Shown: positions 44,998 to 57,700 of the stretch, one piece after another
Layout of the letters: every line of letters starts with the position of its first letter
How positions within the stretch are numbered: position 1 is the stretch's first letter
Assembly: GCA_017562135.1 (NCBI GenBank)
Contig: QEYB01001312.1
Coordinates: 930,001 to 994,000 of the forward strand
Reading direction: 5' to 3'
Length of the DNA stretch: 64,000 bases
DNA from: Dipylidium caninum
Taxonomy: Eukaryota > Platyhelminthes > Cestoda > Cyclophyllidea > Dipylidiidae
Program-made: the position numbers and the translations under genes
Notes under the pieces: model-generated
The model's database searches: none
Told to the model about the DNA's origin: nothing
The model's input: only the letters and a program-made list of their open reading frames with translations

Positions 44998-47900
44998 ATG
45001 ACCTTCCGTGCTCCTAAGCGTCATCATGTGAAGACCACTCGTTTTATCAGGGATTCAGACTCCGAAGAAGAAAGCCAAACGACTTCGTCAGATTCCAAAA
45101 GTACTTCACTCACTATATCGGTCGAGGAGGCAGTTGACTGCATCAAAACGTGGCAAAGTTTCCGCAAACGACGTGTTGGAGTCAGTGCAGAATCGCTTTT
45201 CGTAGGAAAAAAGATAGAACCAGAAGTCCTAATCGAAGTTGACCCGTTCAAACTGAAGACTGGCGGTTTAGTTGATATGAAGGGTGCATTCCGTAAACCT
45301 ATGAAAGATGAGTTCGAGGATGAGGTCAGACTTTCGAAAACTTTTACCGCTGAAACAAATAAAAGAGACGAAGACGCCGACATGTACTTATTTTTTGATA
45401 TGTTAATGCTAAATTCGTAGGTTAAAGTACATAGAAACGGAACTGGCTAGGCGAAAGGGTATTACCAAGGCTGAACCCGTAGCACCCAAGTGAGTTTTAT
45501 ATTTTTTAACAATTACCGCTTCCTGTGGATTTAACTACCTGTCCTTTATACAAGCAGATGTGCTGATCAGATGATTATTGCCCTCACTTGACCTTTTGCT
45601 ACGGAGGCTTCACATTTGAGCTGGTGCCACTTTAGCACTTTGATTTTTTACCACGTGGAACTAAGTCAAATCTTTGCGTTACTGAGGGTGTCAACAGCCG
45701 AATCTTTAGTTATTTCGGGCATTGTTGACAAACTGATAGGCTTAGTGGTGTTAATTACCGTTTTGAAGCCACTACCTGCGCTTAATATAGGATGTGCTTG
45801 AAACCTCTCACGTCAATGTTAAAGTCAACTGTGTTCATTCTTTCAGTTCAGTACCATTTTTGAGAAGTTTTTGGTTTTCGCTTCTACACTTTCCGTCCAA
45901 AATTCTAGATTTATATCGCGTCTATGGCTCTACTCTAATTCAACTCGTTATTGATTTAGTGGTCAGATATTGTCTTAACATTCTTAAAGATTAACGCGAA
46001 TGCACAAATGTTTTGGTGTTTAAGATGGGAGTTGCTTCTGCGTGGAGAATAGATCGGTTTGATAATTATCTTCGAATATAACACTTTTATATCGCTTCTC
46101 ACCTTGTAATCTATATAAATATCAGGAGACCTTTTATCGACAGCACATTTTCCAATTTTGTCGTAAGGCTAACGACTTAGTTTGTGGTATTTTGAATCCT
46201 TTTAAATTTGGTTAGATTTCAATTTTATTTCATACAGATCTTTATGTGTCCATTTGCATATTTTTGTTCGGCAAGGACCGTTATCGATAATATTCTATCC
46301 GAAATTCCTGAGGCCCTCAAACCTAAAATGGGCCAACAATCAGAGGATATGCTGTCCAACCAGATGCTCTGCGGTATTCCCGAGGTTGATCTCGGTGTGG
46401 AATCTAAAATGCGCAACATAGAGGCCACAGAGGAGGCCAAACAACGGTTGTTGAAGGAGCGTCTTACCCAGCGCCAAAAGAAATCCACTGACGATTTGAC
46501 TCCTTTCAATATGTCTGTCAATTTTGTGCAACATAGCCGGTGGAGTAAGTTTATTTCTACTGATACTTTGTTAACAGCTTCTTTTTTTTCATTCATAGCA
46601 GGCTTTTAGGTCGTTTATTTTCTCCCTTTTAAACATTGCTAATATATAGAGGTGGTGGAAAATGAGGCAGATGCGTTTTTGTTGCCCCGTAATAATGAAT
46701 TTTCCTTGTCTTTGGACTATTTTGTTATTTTTGATTAAGCTTTTTTGTCACACGTCAATTGTTTGCTTTTTTGTCAGCTTAGTGATGGCTTTACGCATTT
46801 CTCAATCAATCACGTTCTTTTAGTCACTTCGGTAATATGCACTCGTCGTACCATAGTATTGCCTGTTCTTTTGGTTTTCTCATAGTTTATGCTTATCATG
46901 CTTCTGATAAATCATTTGGCGTCTACAATGCTTCCATTTGTCGGCTATGTCTCTTTTTCTGCTTCGATGACATCTTCAGGAGTTACGATTGTTCGTTGGA
47001 CACGTTACTTTTTTCAGTGAATATTTTCAGTGAATATTCTTAGCTCATTTATATAGGCCCTGGGGATCTTATATCTTCTTTCTTAACATTTTGTTACCCA
47101 CAAATTTCCCCTTATTTACAAAGTTAAGTTAAAGTTGAGTTATTTTCGTCGTCTTCGAAGGCATTGTTGTGTCACTAATTTTAAACTTCTAGTCAGTAGG
47201 AACTTTTATCATCTGTGTCTCTAATTATGCAGATTAACCGCGGTTATTAAACATGGAAACATATCTTGTGTTTTCCTACGATGAGTATCTCTTGGTGTTT
47301 CATCTCCACCTGTTTGTTATGAAAATGAATTCTCATTCGTCGTTAGTCCTTGTTAGTAAACAACGTACAACTGCACTCATATTTCTCTCTTCATGAACGG
47401 TATTGAAATCGACTTAGTAGCAATACCCATACCCTCCGATTGTTCTTGTAGTTATTGAGACCCACTTATCAGTATTAGGAACGTAATTCCTTTGACTTCT
47501 TATGGTTTTCTACCTTCGATTTCACTTAAGATTCTCCTGTCTTTCCATCTTAATGATATTGAACTATTATAATATCGTTTCTGGGGTTGTTCTAACTTCT
47601 ATTCCGAATATCTCGATGCGTTATTCCGTAAGGTTGAACAATTCCGCATTGTAAATTTCTAGGTTAGACTTATGCCATAAAATGGGATTATGATAGGTCA
47701 TTCTGAGGTCTTTACTAAAGTCTATGATGCGGATATGCTCTTAAAGTCGGCTATTCATGTTTAAGGGATGTGAATTCCGTTGTCTTTTGAGTTTGCTATC
47801 AAAATACAAAGTATCTATTAATGTTTAGATTTCCTTTATTCCTCTTACCGCTACAACAAGGTCTTGGACATTTGATGTTTTAGTGTTAACTACTTATTCT

Positions 47901-50900
47901 CTTTTATGTTATTTACCAGTCGACTGCATGTAGTATTACCCTATACCCTTATAAGAGTGTAAAGTACGATATTTAAAACTTTAAGATTCTTAATGATATT
48001 TTGAGGGTCGATTTGTGTTGATGGATACAATAGATAGAATTTTGCTTATATATTACTTCTAGAACTGCCGCCAAATGCATAAGTTCATCAATATATTCGA
48101 CTACAAACAACAGGATTAAAGTTATTCGCATCATAATACGATTCTGGTGTAAATCTGCGTGTTGAAATTCAATGATTTTTGTGTTAGATACGAAAGTCTT
48201 GAAATGGGGAAGCAATTGTGATAAAAACCCGCAGAGAAAAGTCAATTTGTTCTTTTTTATTCAATTGCCCCCTAGTGTTGAAACTTCATATCTGTTCACT
48301 TAAAGCATTCATTTGGCTGCCCTCTAATTTTTTTTAAAAGTGGCTTCTGACTTTATCCTTTCGTTCCATATTCCTCCTCGTACTCAAATGACCTCATTTG
48401 CTTCGTGCGCCGTTTTATTTTCACTTCAGAATATTTTCCTTTGGTTCGAAGAAGAGAGTCTAGTAAACGCGTTTTATGGGCAATTATGAGGCCTATTTTT
48501 GAGCTTCAATCATTCGTCGTGTTTGCACTTCATACAAAAATTGCGCCTTCCTACACTCTATCTTCAATTTTTCGTCTTTGGTTTATATTCTTTGTGTTCT
48601 TCACATATTTGGGTCCTTTTTTTCTGGCAGGTTTTCGCTTATTTTATTATGCATCCACTGGTCGGTTTTCAAATTTCTTGGTCATGTTTATTTAATTGTA
48701 CCGGGGAAAACTATGCGTCCTGTGGTCCGGGGTAATGCCCTATCTTTTGTAGTTTTGTCTATTCATGGCTTGAGGTCGCTAGTTTAATTTTCGCCTTTCC
48801 ACTCATGGACATTTTTTCCGAATACATTAAGTCCTATGATAACGCACGTCATTATTCACTGCCGCAAATAACCTAAATTTCAGACCGATTGCACTTGTGA
48901 AATGCGGGTACGGGGGAAGGAAACGTAAAATTGATAGCGGCTAACAAATAACACGAGTCGTTTGATTAAGGAGGTAAGTGTGCTAAGCCTTATGTTGGAC
49001 TTCATGTCGGTCAGGGTACGCATTACAGTTGCATACAATCCCCTTCTGTACGGACGCTTGGACGAATCTACGGGGTGTTCTTATAACTGGATCCGATTTG
49101 CAGTTAGGAACGGACGGGCTGAATCCCCTCATCAGTGTGGTTATGGTTAAAGTTGGGGAAATTAACAAAATGTTTGTTGAGATGCAATGGTTTTAATTTA
49201 GGTGGTAATCGTGCCACACTTGACAATGCTTAAATCTTACCTATAATTCATATTTCATTCTCTGATTTACATTAATTGTTTGTCAAATCGTCAAGAGTGC
49301 TTTTATTGCATGAGAAACGCTTTCACCCGCCCATTTTTGTAAAAACGGTGACAGCTGTGGCTAATTTCTCTGCTGTGCACCACCGCCTCTTTTTTGAAAC
49401 CATCGGTAGCCCAGTGACCAGGAAAGCAGGTTGAGGTCACCTTCTGGCGGGCGGTCTTTTATCTCAGCCATCTAAATGTTGTCACCATGCAGGAGACAGA
49501 GTTGCGTTAGGTACAGGACCTCATGTGCTTCGCGAGTATAGAAATAGTTCTCGTGAATCTGGCCTTCAGGTTTTCCTTGCGGCGCATGGGGGCGCCTGTA
49601 GTGAACTATGGTAGACGCCTTTGATCTTTCGTCCGATGCATTAGTTAAACAAGTTTGGAGAAGACCCGTATTATTGGCCTAGTTTTGGGCTTTTATTCAC
49701 CGATAAGTCGGGCTCCATTTGTTTCAAAATCAAGGAACTGTTAAGTACGACGAAACAAAGACAGGCACGTGGTGATTTTTTATTTTGTGTTGTCGTAATA
49801 TCAACTGCATTACGAGAACCTCTTGGTTGATCGTCAGATATAATAGTTCAGTTTCAATGCCCTACCAGACGTTTTTCGAAGTTACCCTCACTGTCGCGAG
49901 GTAATAAACCACCACCAGACACTCCCCATATTATTATCGCTGGTGGAGATCGGATATTTTGCAGTTCATGGTTTCCATAAACAGAATACTTAACTCACTT
50001 CTCTATGACTCGACGTTTACCAACTTTGCGCGTCCCTTTTAGCATCAGGCTGCCTTTAATGTTACGCGTCATTGATACTCTCGTGTCTTTTCCCCCTTTT
50101 CGTCGACATATTAAAGGTAAAAAAGAAGAAAGATGAGGAATCTGAGAGGCGGGAGAGGACAGTATCGGTGGGGGCAAGGTACTAATCCGCCCTCTTTCTT
50201 CACCCTCCCACGCCTGTGTATCGGATGCGCACGCGTGTTGTAGATCAAAACTTCGCTGATGTTTCCCCATCCCGCCTGTCCTGATTTTTTGCTCCTCGCG
50301 GTAACGCTTGCGAGAGTAGAATTGAAATCCCTAAGGTCTCTGCGCGCCCTCTCAGCATCCCCATTCATATTCAACCTTTGGCTTGCGAGGGGGAGAAAGT
50401 GGGTCGAGTGGTGTCTCTAATGTTTGCGGCGTATCTGTGGAATATCTGCAGGGGATGGACTTTTCCATATGAATCCGCGATTTAACCTTCGTTCAAGTTT
50501 GCGTCACTTTTTGCTTTACACCATTTTGCGTACCAACTAACCTTAAGAATATGTGATTATGGATTTCTCAAGCTACACCGTTTTATGTTGTAATGCCATC
50601 ATCTGACTTAGTTTTGCACTGTGGCTCCGTTAACGTGTTTTCCGTGAGGCTTACCACCGGTCTTGGACTTTCTGTCAGTTTTTATTGTTTGAAATATCCG
50701 CTTTAAAATGAAGGTCTTGTTGAAATCCTCAACTAATCTTTATCGCACATTCATGTCATGATGAGCGTTTGGATAAGCTGTTCTAGTGGGAGTAACGATT
50801 CATGAATTTTTTATGACTGTTGCCATTATTCCACGCTGGAATTCTTGGTTTAACTTTATATATATATCAATCCAAATCCTCTCTGTGGGAGGCGAAGAGT

Positions 50901-51752
50901 CCATGGGAATTGGTGTGGAAAATGCGTCTACGATCCGTCCACCCGAATTTTTGGTGTACCTTTGGGACTTGTCTAAGTAGATGATCTGCTCCGATAAGCA
51001 CGGGCATAATCAAGTGACACAAAACTGCGCTGCCGCGCTGGGTGCCGACTTGGCGTGATGGGGTAGCCGTTGGGAGAAGCAGTTATGATTTCGTTAATTT
51101 CCGTTGGTTGGTCTGTTTCCTATTTGGGTTTTCGGGTGAATATTTATTGGTGTTATTCTCGTCGAACAATTTGACCAATTCGTAGTTAAATTCTTTTTAT
51201 TCTAAAGTCGAATCAAGTCAAACCCCTGTGACGAATTTTACTAAAAGCGGATCCTAGTCCGCAATCTAACATTTGTGAAAAGTCTTCCAATTTATTTATA
51301 CCCTTTTTATTCAATCATTTGATAATCGTCGAAGTCACGAAATTGCGTCACCGGCGGATTTTATTTTCTCTTGCAGACAATTACGTGGACCAAACACTAC
51401 ACCACGAACTGACAATCCAATTAAACGACAATTCCCGATGTGCCCGAGATGCCATCCCCCGCCGACCCTCCTGCTGTTGAAGGTCAGTCCGGCACCCTCT
51501 TTTTTTACTTGACTATTTGCTCTTTTTAGCAAAATGTTGCGTGCATTTGCTAGCCCAAGTGGGTAACTGTCAACCAACATTTCCCCAATACTTTCGTTTA
51601 GTTTTGTCTTATCGTCCTAAATCATTAAAGTTACCTGATTTAAACTATTCTTAATTTCAGCTGAAAAACGAAGATTCCAGGCGGAGAAATCGACAGACGC
51701 GAAAGTGCTTCAACGGTACAAAAATTACATGCAGAATAAGCGCGCAAGGTGA
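44998..51752 (+). CDS. C9orf78: C9orf78/TLS1 splicing-factor homologue; three exons clear, 3' end partly resolved
   Basis: Homologue of human C9orf78 (hepatocellular carcinoma antigen 59; yeast Tls1 family), a nuclear spliceosome-associated protein. Exon 1 (44998-45383) has an acidic Ser-rich start, GVSAESLFVGKK, DPFKLKTGGLVDMK and FTAETNKRDEDAD. Exon 2 (45421-45489) gives MLKYIETELARRKGI. Exon 3 (46276-46544) gives SEDMLSNQMLCGIPEVDLGV, then ATEEAKQRLLKE and NMSVNFVQHSR, all in human order. Phases agree. The C-terminal part is less certain. A probable terminal exon (51661-51752) ends EKSTDAKVLQRYKNYMQNKRAR, resembling human 'EKATDDYHYEKFKRMNRRY'. One or more exons joining 46544 to 51661 are not securely placed. 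The T-rich sense skew continues to about 51.7 kb, which supports a long last intron. Confidence 0.87.
45384..45420 (+). other. C9orf78: 37-bp mini-intron (C9orf78 intron 1)
   Basis: Donor GTACTT at 45384 and acceptor AATTCGTAG ending at 45420. Removal restores DEDADMLKYIETEL, matching human 'DEDADMMKYIETEL' through a split Met codon. Confidence 0.85.
46545..50116. other. C9orf78: Long T-rich stretch, presumed C9orf78 intron
   Basis: No convincing coding sequence. The plus strand is strikingly T-rich over about 46.6-48.9 kb, the sense-strand skew seen in other introns here. A 13-bp unit (TTTCAGTGAATAT) is tandemly duplicated at 47012-47037. Composition turns more balanced in patches after 48.9 kb, possibly repeat insertions. 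Confidence 0.5.
50117..50178 (+). CDS. C9orf78: Candidate internal exon of C9orf78
   Basis: An AG at 50115-50116 precedes a 62-nt open block coding a highly charged segment (KKKKDEESERRERTVSVG) and ending at GTACTA. It resembles the Lys/Glu/Arg-rich stretch before the human C-terminus. However, its phase does not fit directly with exon 3 or with the block at 51449-51482, so at least one more exon would be needed, or it is not an exon. Confidence 0.28.
51449..51482 (+). CDS. C9orf78: Candidate penultimate exon of C9orf78
   Basis: A short block coding MPSPADPPAVE ends at a GTCAGT donor and is in phase with the terminal exon at 51661. Stop codons upstream in this frame mean it must start after 51424; the only AG available is at 51447-51448. 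It could also be the start codon of a separate small gene joined to the exon at 51661. Proline-rich sequence ahead of the EKSTD block fits the human layout. Confidence 0.3.
51661..51752 (+). CDS. C9orf78: Probable terminal exon of C9orf78
   Basis: A strong acceptor (TTCTTAATTTCAG) is followed by a basic frame, EKRRFQAEKSTDAKV then YKNYMQNKRAR, closed by TGA at 51750-51752. It aligns with the last residues of human C9orf78 (EKATDD...KFKRMNRRY). If instead spliced at the GTGAAT inside the last codons, an in-frame block EAALLEEIQSF near 51990 could follow. Confidence 0.5.
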
Positions 51753-54700
51753 ATATTCGCGTTAATCCTTGTTATCTCTGTACATTTTTTTTGTGTCAGC
51801 AATATCTAACACACAGCACTGCATTTGTTCCTGCACTCTCCACGGAGTCACTTGCGATGCGTGGGGGATAGGTGCCGCGTATCCATTAATTTTCGTTAAA
51901 GTAGGTACTTGTACATTACCTTTTAATACTTCCCCGGAATGAACTACACTCTTTTTTGTTCTACTCACCATGGGACTGCTATAGCAAGAGAAGCTGCTTT
52001 GTTGGAGGAAATTCAGTCCTTTGTTTCTGTCTTGGTGCATTTGGGCTGAATGGGTGATATCCGCTTGTTATACCTCATGAACGGCTGTATTACTTGTGTG
52101 TTGACCGTAGAAGGCCAATTTATTATTATGGGGATTCGACCTCTGGCCGTCCGATACCGTATGTGTAATTTTCTGGCTTTGGCGCCATATTCCCACGAGG
52201 AATGCACGAAAAATGTACACGGCTCATTGTTGGTTTTCACCTATTGTTTGGTTTTGGCTCGACTGCCCTACTAATTGGCGGCGGAAGGTGCCGGCGAAGC
52301 GAGCACAATGCTTGTCTGTCCCACGGCCGAAAAGGGCACCAGCGCTAAACATAAATGAGGGGCAGGTTCGAGGGAAACAGTACCAGAGCTCTTGTCGGGT
52401 AAAATTGCTTGGTTTCTCAGTTTCCCAGCCAGTTCCACGCGTTTGTCAACAGTGGCCCTCGGTGCAGGAAGATGGCGATGTGAAAAGCTCAGAAAATCGG
52501 ACGTTGCTGCCGAGGTGTTTGTTTCCCAACATAGATGAATTGTAATTTATTGGAATGGGTAATCTAAATTATCGCTTAAAACTTATTTGGCTCGAAGCTG
52601 TCTGGCCAGCTGTATGGACGCCTGATTTAACAGCTTCGTTCAACAAATGGACTGGAGCACTACTTTCTTCTACGATGCCAGGGTTACGGCGTCCGCACCC
52701 CTTCCTATGGTAACGGGCGATATCTTTCACTAACGCAAAATTTTTAGTCTAATGGGACACAAAGCACCGAGATGGCCGCTGACAGAGGAGAATTGAACTC
52801 CTCTGGTTGTGTTCTATTTCCATAGTCGGCGTTTCGAGCTTCTGAGATGCACTGAGTCTCAGCCAATGGACCCTTTGGCAGCTGTCCATTAGTTAAGATT
52901 GTGAAGGAGAGGGAAGAGGCAGTCAGTCGTGCGGCGCTGATGAGGGTGCGAATGGTCCAAACGGCCTTTAGGCCGTCATTTTCTACCCAACGGGGAGGTA
53001 GATGAAGAAACTTATTGAATAGCCATTATTCAAGGTGGTTGGTTGACGTTAACTCTCCAAGGCAAATGTTTTCGGCACCGTACGCCGTCGGGTTCGTCGG
53101 CTCTGGTTCACTAACCAATGTTGAATACACCTTTCGTCGGACAAGCTGTTAGGCCGCTCAGTTTTACTCCATCAAGGGAACAGTCATTCACGAGCTGATG
53201 GTTTATACGAACCCTAAAGAGCCGGAACCCGCTTCGACAGATGGTGCGGATCGCTCAAGGATCGTTTATCGGCCCAGGGACGATCCGAAATCCGACTGGC
53301 AACCTCAAGGTCATGATGCGCCTTCGAGAGTCGATGATGAGAGTAACCGACGAAAACTCGAACTTAGGAGCCTCGGGAGTTGACGATCAGAGCCATGGAG
53401 GCAGAATTGATTCCTGCGGGACCATCGTGGTGGAACAAATCAATCTGTTAGCTCCGAACGCTCCCGTGCGGAGAATCATTCATTTAACTGCGGGAAATTT
53501 AATCCTGTCTGCGAAGCGTTGTTTTCATGTAGACTCCTCCAAAAACACCCACTTCACTACAGAAAAACAATATCTTAGCCAACTCTCACTCACTATTCCG
53601 CTTCCCTTTGTAACAAAAGCAAATAATTAAAGTTATTAGCTTCCATTTCCCATCTTCCGCCTTAATACCATCTCTTAGATACGTCTACTCTCCTCTTTCT
53701 GCCTCTACTCCATTGGCAACGCGGGCTAATCTGATGGCGGAAGGGAGGAAGTGGGTCGGCGGGGCAGACGCGAAAGCGGTGTCATCGTAAAGGGGGAAAA
53801 AGGAAAAGTCATAGGCTTCTGACAAACCTATTTAACCGTCAAGTTAAAACCTCGGGATACGAAATATTCTGGGAAAGTGGCTTCAAGTCCCCATTCGTAT
53901 GGACAAGTCGCCACGTCCGATATTGAATAAATTCAAATCTCGCTGGTATCCGTTCGTTCCCGCATGTCGTGGCGAGTCTTTCCCCATCTTGTTGTCGGTC
54001 CCGGGACAGGGACGGGGACGAGTAGCAATTGTTCACTCCCCGTACTGACAGGCAATACAGGTGGAGTGTTTGTAAACCCAGAATTTTCTAAAATCTCGGC
54101 GTGGACGACGGCTTCTCGAGGGTCACGTGCGCGCGGAAAGGCTGGTCACCAGGCGTGTGCTCCGTGTTTGCACCTTTTTGACGGAGGTTTGCAGGACAGT
54201 CGACGTGGGCGAGGAAGAGAACCGTCAACCTACACTCGGACAGTGTCGGTGCTCCAGTGCGTTCAAGGTGTTTCAGTTAACGCCTCCTGTCTCATCATCC
54301 TCCATCGCCAATCCGAGACAACTCAGACTTGTTGTTAGTACTTTGACTGTACGTCGCCACGCCCAGATAGACGCTTTTCTTAATGCCTATTTCCCTCTTC
54401 CCTCACCTCTGCATATGCTCTTCACCCCACAAACTGCCGAGTGCCCCACAGGTAGCATATTTTCGCATGCCTAATCCACCCGATTTGAGTCCTGGTTGTT
54501 CGCCACGCAACTTTAAGGCTCAACTTCGAGGGGAAGGGCTTGGTGACCACAAATAACTGTGTTGGCTGGCAGAGGGCATCACGGTAATGCTAAGAGTGGC
54601 TCAACTGCATCTTTACCAAGTGTCTCGCCGAGACCCCTTTCCATGAGGCTCCTTAGTTCTTCTGCGCGCTATTCCAGTGCCCCGCAATGTTGGACAGCAA

Positions 54701-57700
54701 ACGTCTAGGCCGTGGCAAGTTCTCATGACACAGGAAGGTAGTCGATAACTCCTGACAGAACAATGACATTGTGCCTTTCTGTCAACTGGAGGGATCAGCA
54801 AAGGAGTGAGGGTGGAAGTCCGATGACATACCGACGTTTCTACATTATAAGACACAAACGTCCACTTCGCGCCGACTGCAAGCGGTGCCCCAATTCTCCA
54901 TAAACGTGACCCGGAGCCAAGCTTTCAACCGCCTTCCACAGCCCCACTCGGCATCCTTGGAGCTCCTTGATACACAGACCGGAAGCAGCACTATCCCGAG
55001 GAGCCCTGGCCGGTCTGAGACAAGGCTCCGGCGCTCGGGATCAAAATAACTGGTGACTTTACCAGCCGATGATTACGTGCACGTTCGGTGGGTACTAAGG
55101 AGCTTCCAACAGTTGTCTTGCACATAATGCCGCCGAGACAGGTAGGATAAGTCAGTCTCATACGGAATGTTACCGGAATCATTCAACAAAGTAGTGAATG
55201 AGGCGTAGAAGACTGCTTTTGACTTAACACAGCTGAAATGCGCCTCCCCACCTTAGCGCTTTGGTCCTGGCCCTCGACATTTACACTTGGCTCTGGGCAG
55301 AAATGGATAGCGTTCGTCCACCTTAATGCAACTGAAACGAGCATTTGATTTAACATGGTCAACGTGAGAAGAATGGCAACTCGATCGGGCTATAAACAAC
55401 ACAACAAGTCTTTTCTCTAAACCCTCCTATCTCCGGCCTGACGAAACTATCATGCGCAGACGCTTCCAGTCACAATAGCGAGGAGCGTCACGTTGACTAC
55501 AAGGACATCTCGGCCCTCTAAAAATAGAGCCACGTTGATAGGGTCTCGTTTTCGCCCCTGGCATCAAATGTGCCCGAGGGGAGGGTATAAGTGCCCGTTT
55601 TCCGTCGACAGTCCACAAAAAAGCACACCACTGGCCCTGATGGGGCGACTGCGATCGCGAGACCAACCGCCGCCGTGTTTCCTGCGCCCAGACGCAGGCC
55701 CCGTTTCTCTCGTGCCCCTCATCCCACCGCCTGGCGCGTGGAAGGCGGACGGCGCGGGGAGTGCGCGCGACTAACTGATGGCAAGATAAGTGGGAGCGCT
55801 GTTGAATTATGTATGCCAACATAAGGAAATGCGGGCTTGTCACGGAATACCAGATTCTATGTCCGAGACGCACCTCAGATGAGAGTCTCACTGTTTAATC
55901 ACACCGCGTACTGCGATTGAAATATTTACGAGGAATCCATTTACAGTCGTCGTAAATAATTCACAGCTGTTCCCCCGTCTGAATCCGACCACCGTGGCGG
56001 TTGCAAGTCCTCGCCCGTCCGTCCCTTCCACACCACGTTACTCGGTGAATTTGCCTGCCGAGGGGGAATTTCACAGTGGCACTCAGGGAAAGAAACTAAC
56101 GAGGAGACGCGACTTTGCCACGATAAATCTCTGCTCCCTTTCTTTAGCGAATTTATCGCGTGACTGAGAGAGAGGAGAGGAGGAATGACTGTCTGCTTAG
56201 TGAAATTATCATCTGGTCTTTTCTTTCAGGCTCGAGTGGCTCCTCAGTTATTTTGCCTCGTAGACCAAAACACTACTGTAATTCAACTTACAAGAAAAGG
56301 CAGTGTAAACTTCTTGCTGACAAGTAAGTCTATTTGCCCAATTTGGACACGGTTGAGGCGTCTCCACGCCAATCAAATTACCTGGGTAGGCGAGGGAAAG
56401 TAAAAGTCAACCGCCTTACCCATGGGAAAACGCAACTGAAAACAAAGCGACATTCAATTGTCTTAAAATTATTTGGGTTCTACAACCTAACAGGCCACCT
56501 CAGTAGGCGCCAGAAAATGGGGATGGGGGAGAGGAGGCGTTTCGTTGTGTGTTGGAGATAGTGTTGTAGCGCCCGCCTGGGGAACGAGCGAAATTGGGGC
56601 GATCAAACGACTCACACCGTTCTCCTCGCCCGTCTTGACGAGGCGATGGCATCACCTACCGAGGCGGACTGTGCTATTTTTCTGCCCGTTCATGGCCCTA
56701 CTTTTCTGATTTTTATCGGCAGGAGGCCAATCGCTCCTCTCCGAGCCAGAGGTGCCTGTTTTGCGGATGTTTGGGAAGTCCTCAAAGTGTCGAGCCAACG
56801 AAGGTTGGAGAGACGCACAAGGTGACCTAAACTCACGTTTACGTCGGTGCCAGATATGCAGCAATCAAGCCGACAAAGTTTTATTCTATTGTGTGGATCA
56901 GTGGCTTACTTCAAACTTCCCCGGTCAAGGCACTTCGTCTTGTAGACCACAATCCTCCGCCATGGCGTGATTAATAACCCATAATTAAACAGTGGTATTG
57001 CCCAAGGTTACCTTTTTGCGACAGCGATAAAATCGCCCTATCTTCGTCCTTGCCTAAGTTCAAATCTCCCAAAATAGAGATGCGAGACGACCGCCAACAC
57101 TTCCGTTACTTTTTGTGTCTAGAGATGCGATTTAGCGTACTTCGTAAAGGATGGTAAATGACGTGGGGAAAATGTGTCCGGTGGCGCTTCTCGAGGCGTC
57201 CTCCTGGCGAACAGAGTAGGCACGCGTGATGCGAGTTCCACGGCTTGTAATCGTAGTCAGGGACGGAGGAGGCGCAGATTACCGTAGATAAGTCGTTTGA
57301 GACGAAAACAAACTGAAATAATAGTACAACCGGCACGTTTGGACCGACACCACTCCCAGTCGTATTTGCCACTCTCGGTTAAAACTACTGGAGTCTCTTC
57401 TCCGTGGCAGACTGTAACTTTTAGGGAAGAGATGAGGAGTGAAATAACTCAAAATAATACTGTAAAAGAGCAGCTAAAGTACATTCTAGGGCGGAGTAAA
57501 ACATGCTGGACAGAGTAGTTTGGAAATGGCGGTCCTGGACACTGGCAGGACCTAGTGGCAGCCGGAAGTCTGGCCACCAGAGGATAGATGAGTGGGAGAA
57601 AATGCTTATAACGCCTGTGGATGCTGAAGTGTTGGTCCGTTTAACTTTACTGCTGGCTGCAGTTGGTGGCTTGACAGGCTCCAAAAAATCCTTGAAATAA

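Noticed and set aside
46545..46740. Frame VVENEADAFLLPRNNE as C9orf78 exon 4
   Set aside because: Phase fits exon 3, but the sequence does not resemble the family and stops shortly after in T-rich DNA; kept only as an alternative.
48405..48787. Three overlapping hydrophobic plus-strand frames resembling membrane segments
   Set aside because: All three frames look hydrophobic because the DNA is T-rich; no start context or conservation pattern.
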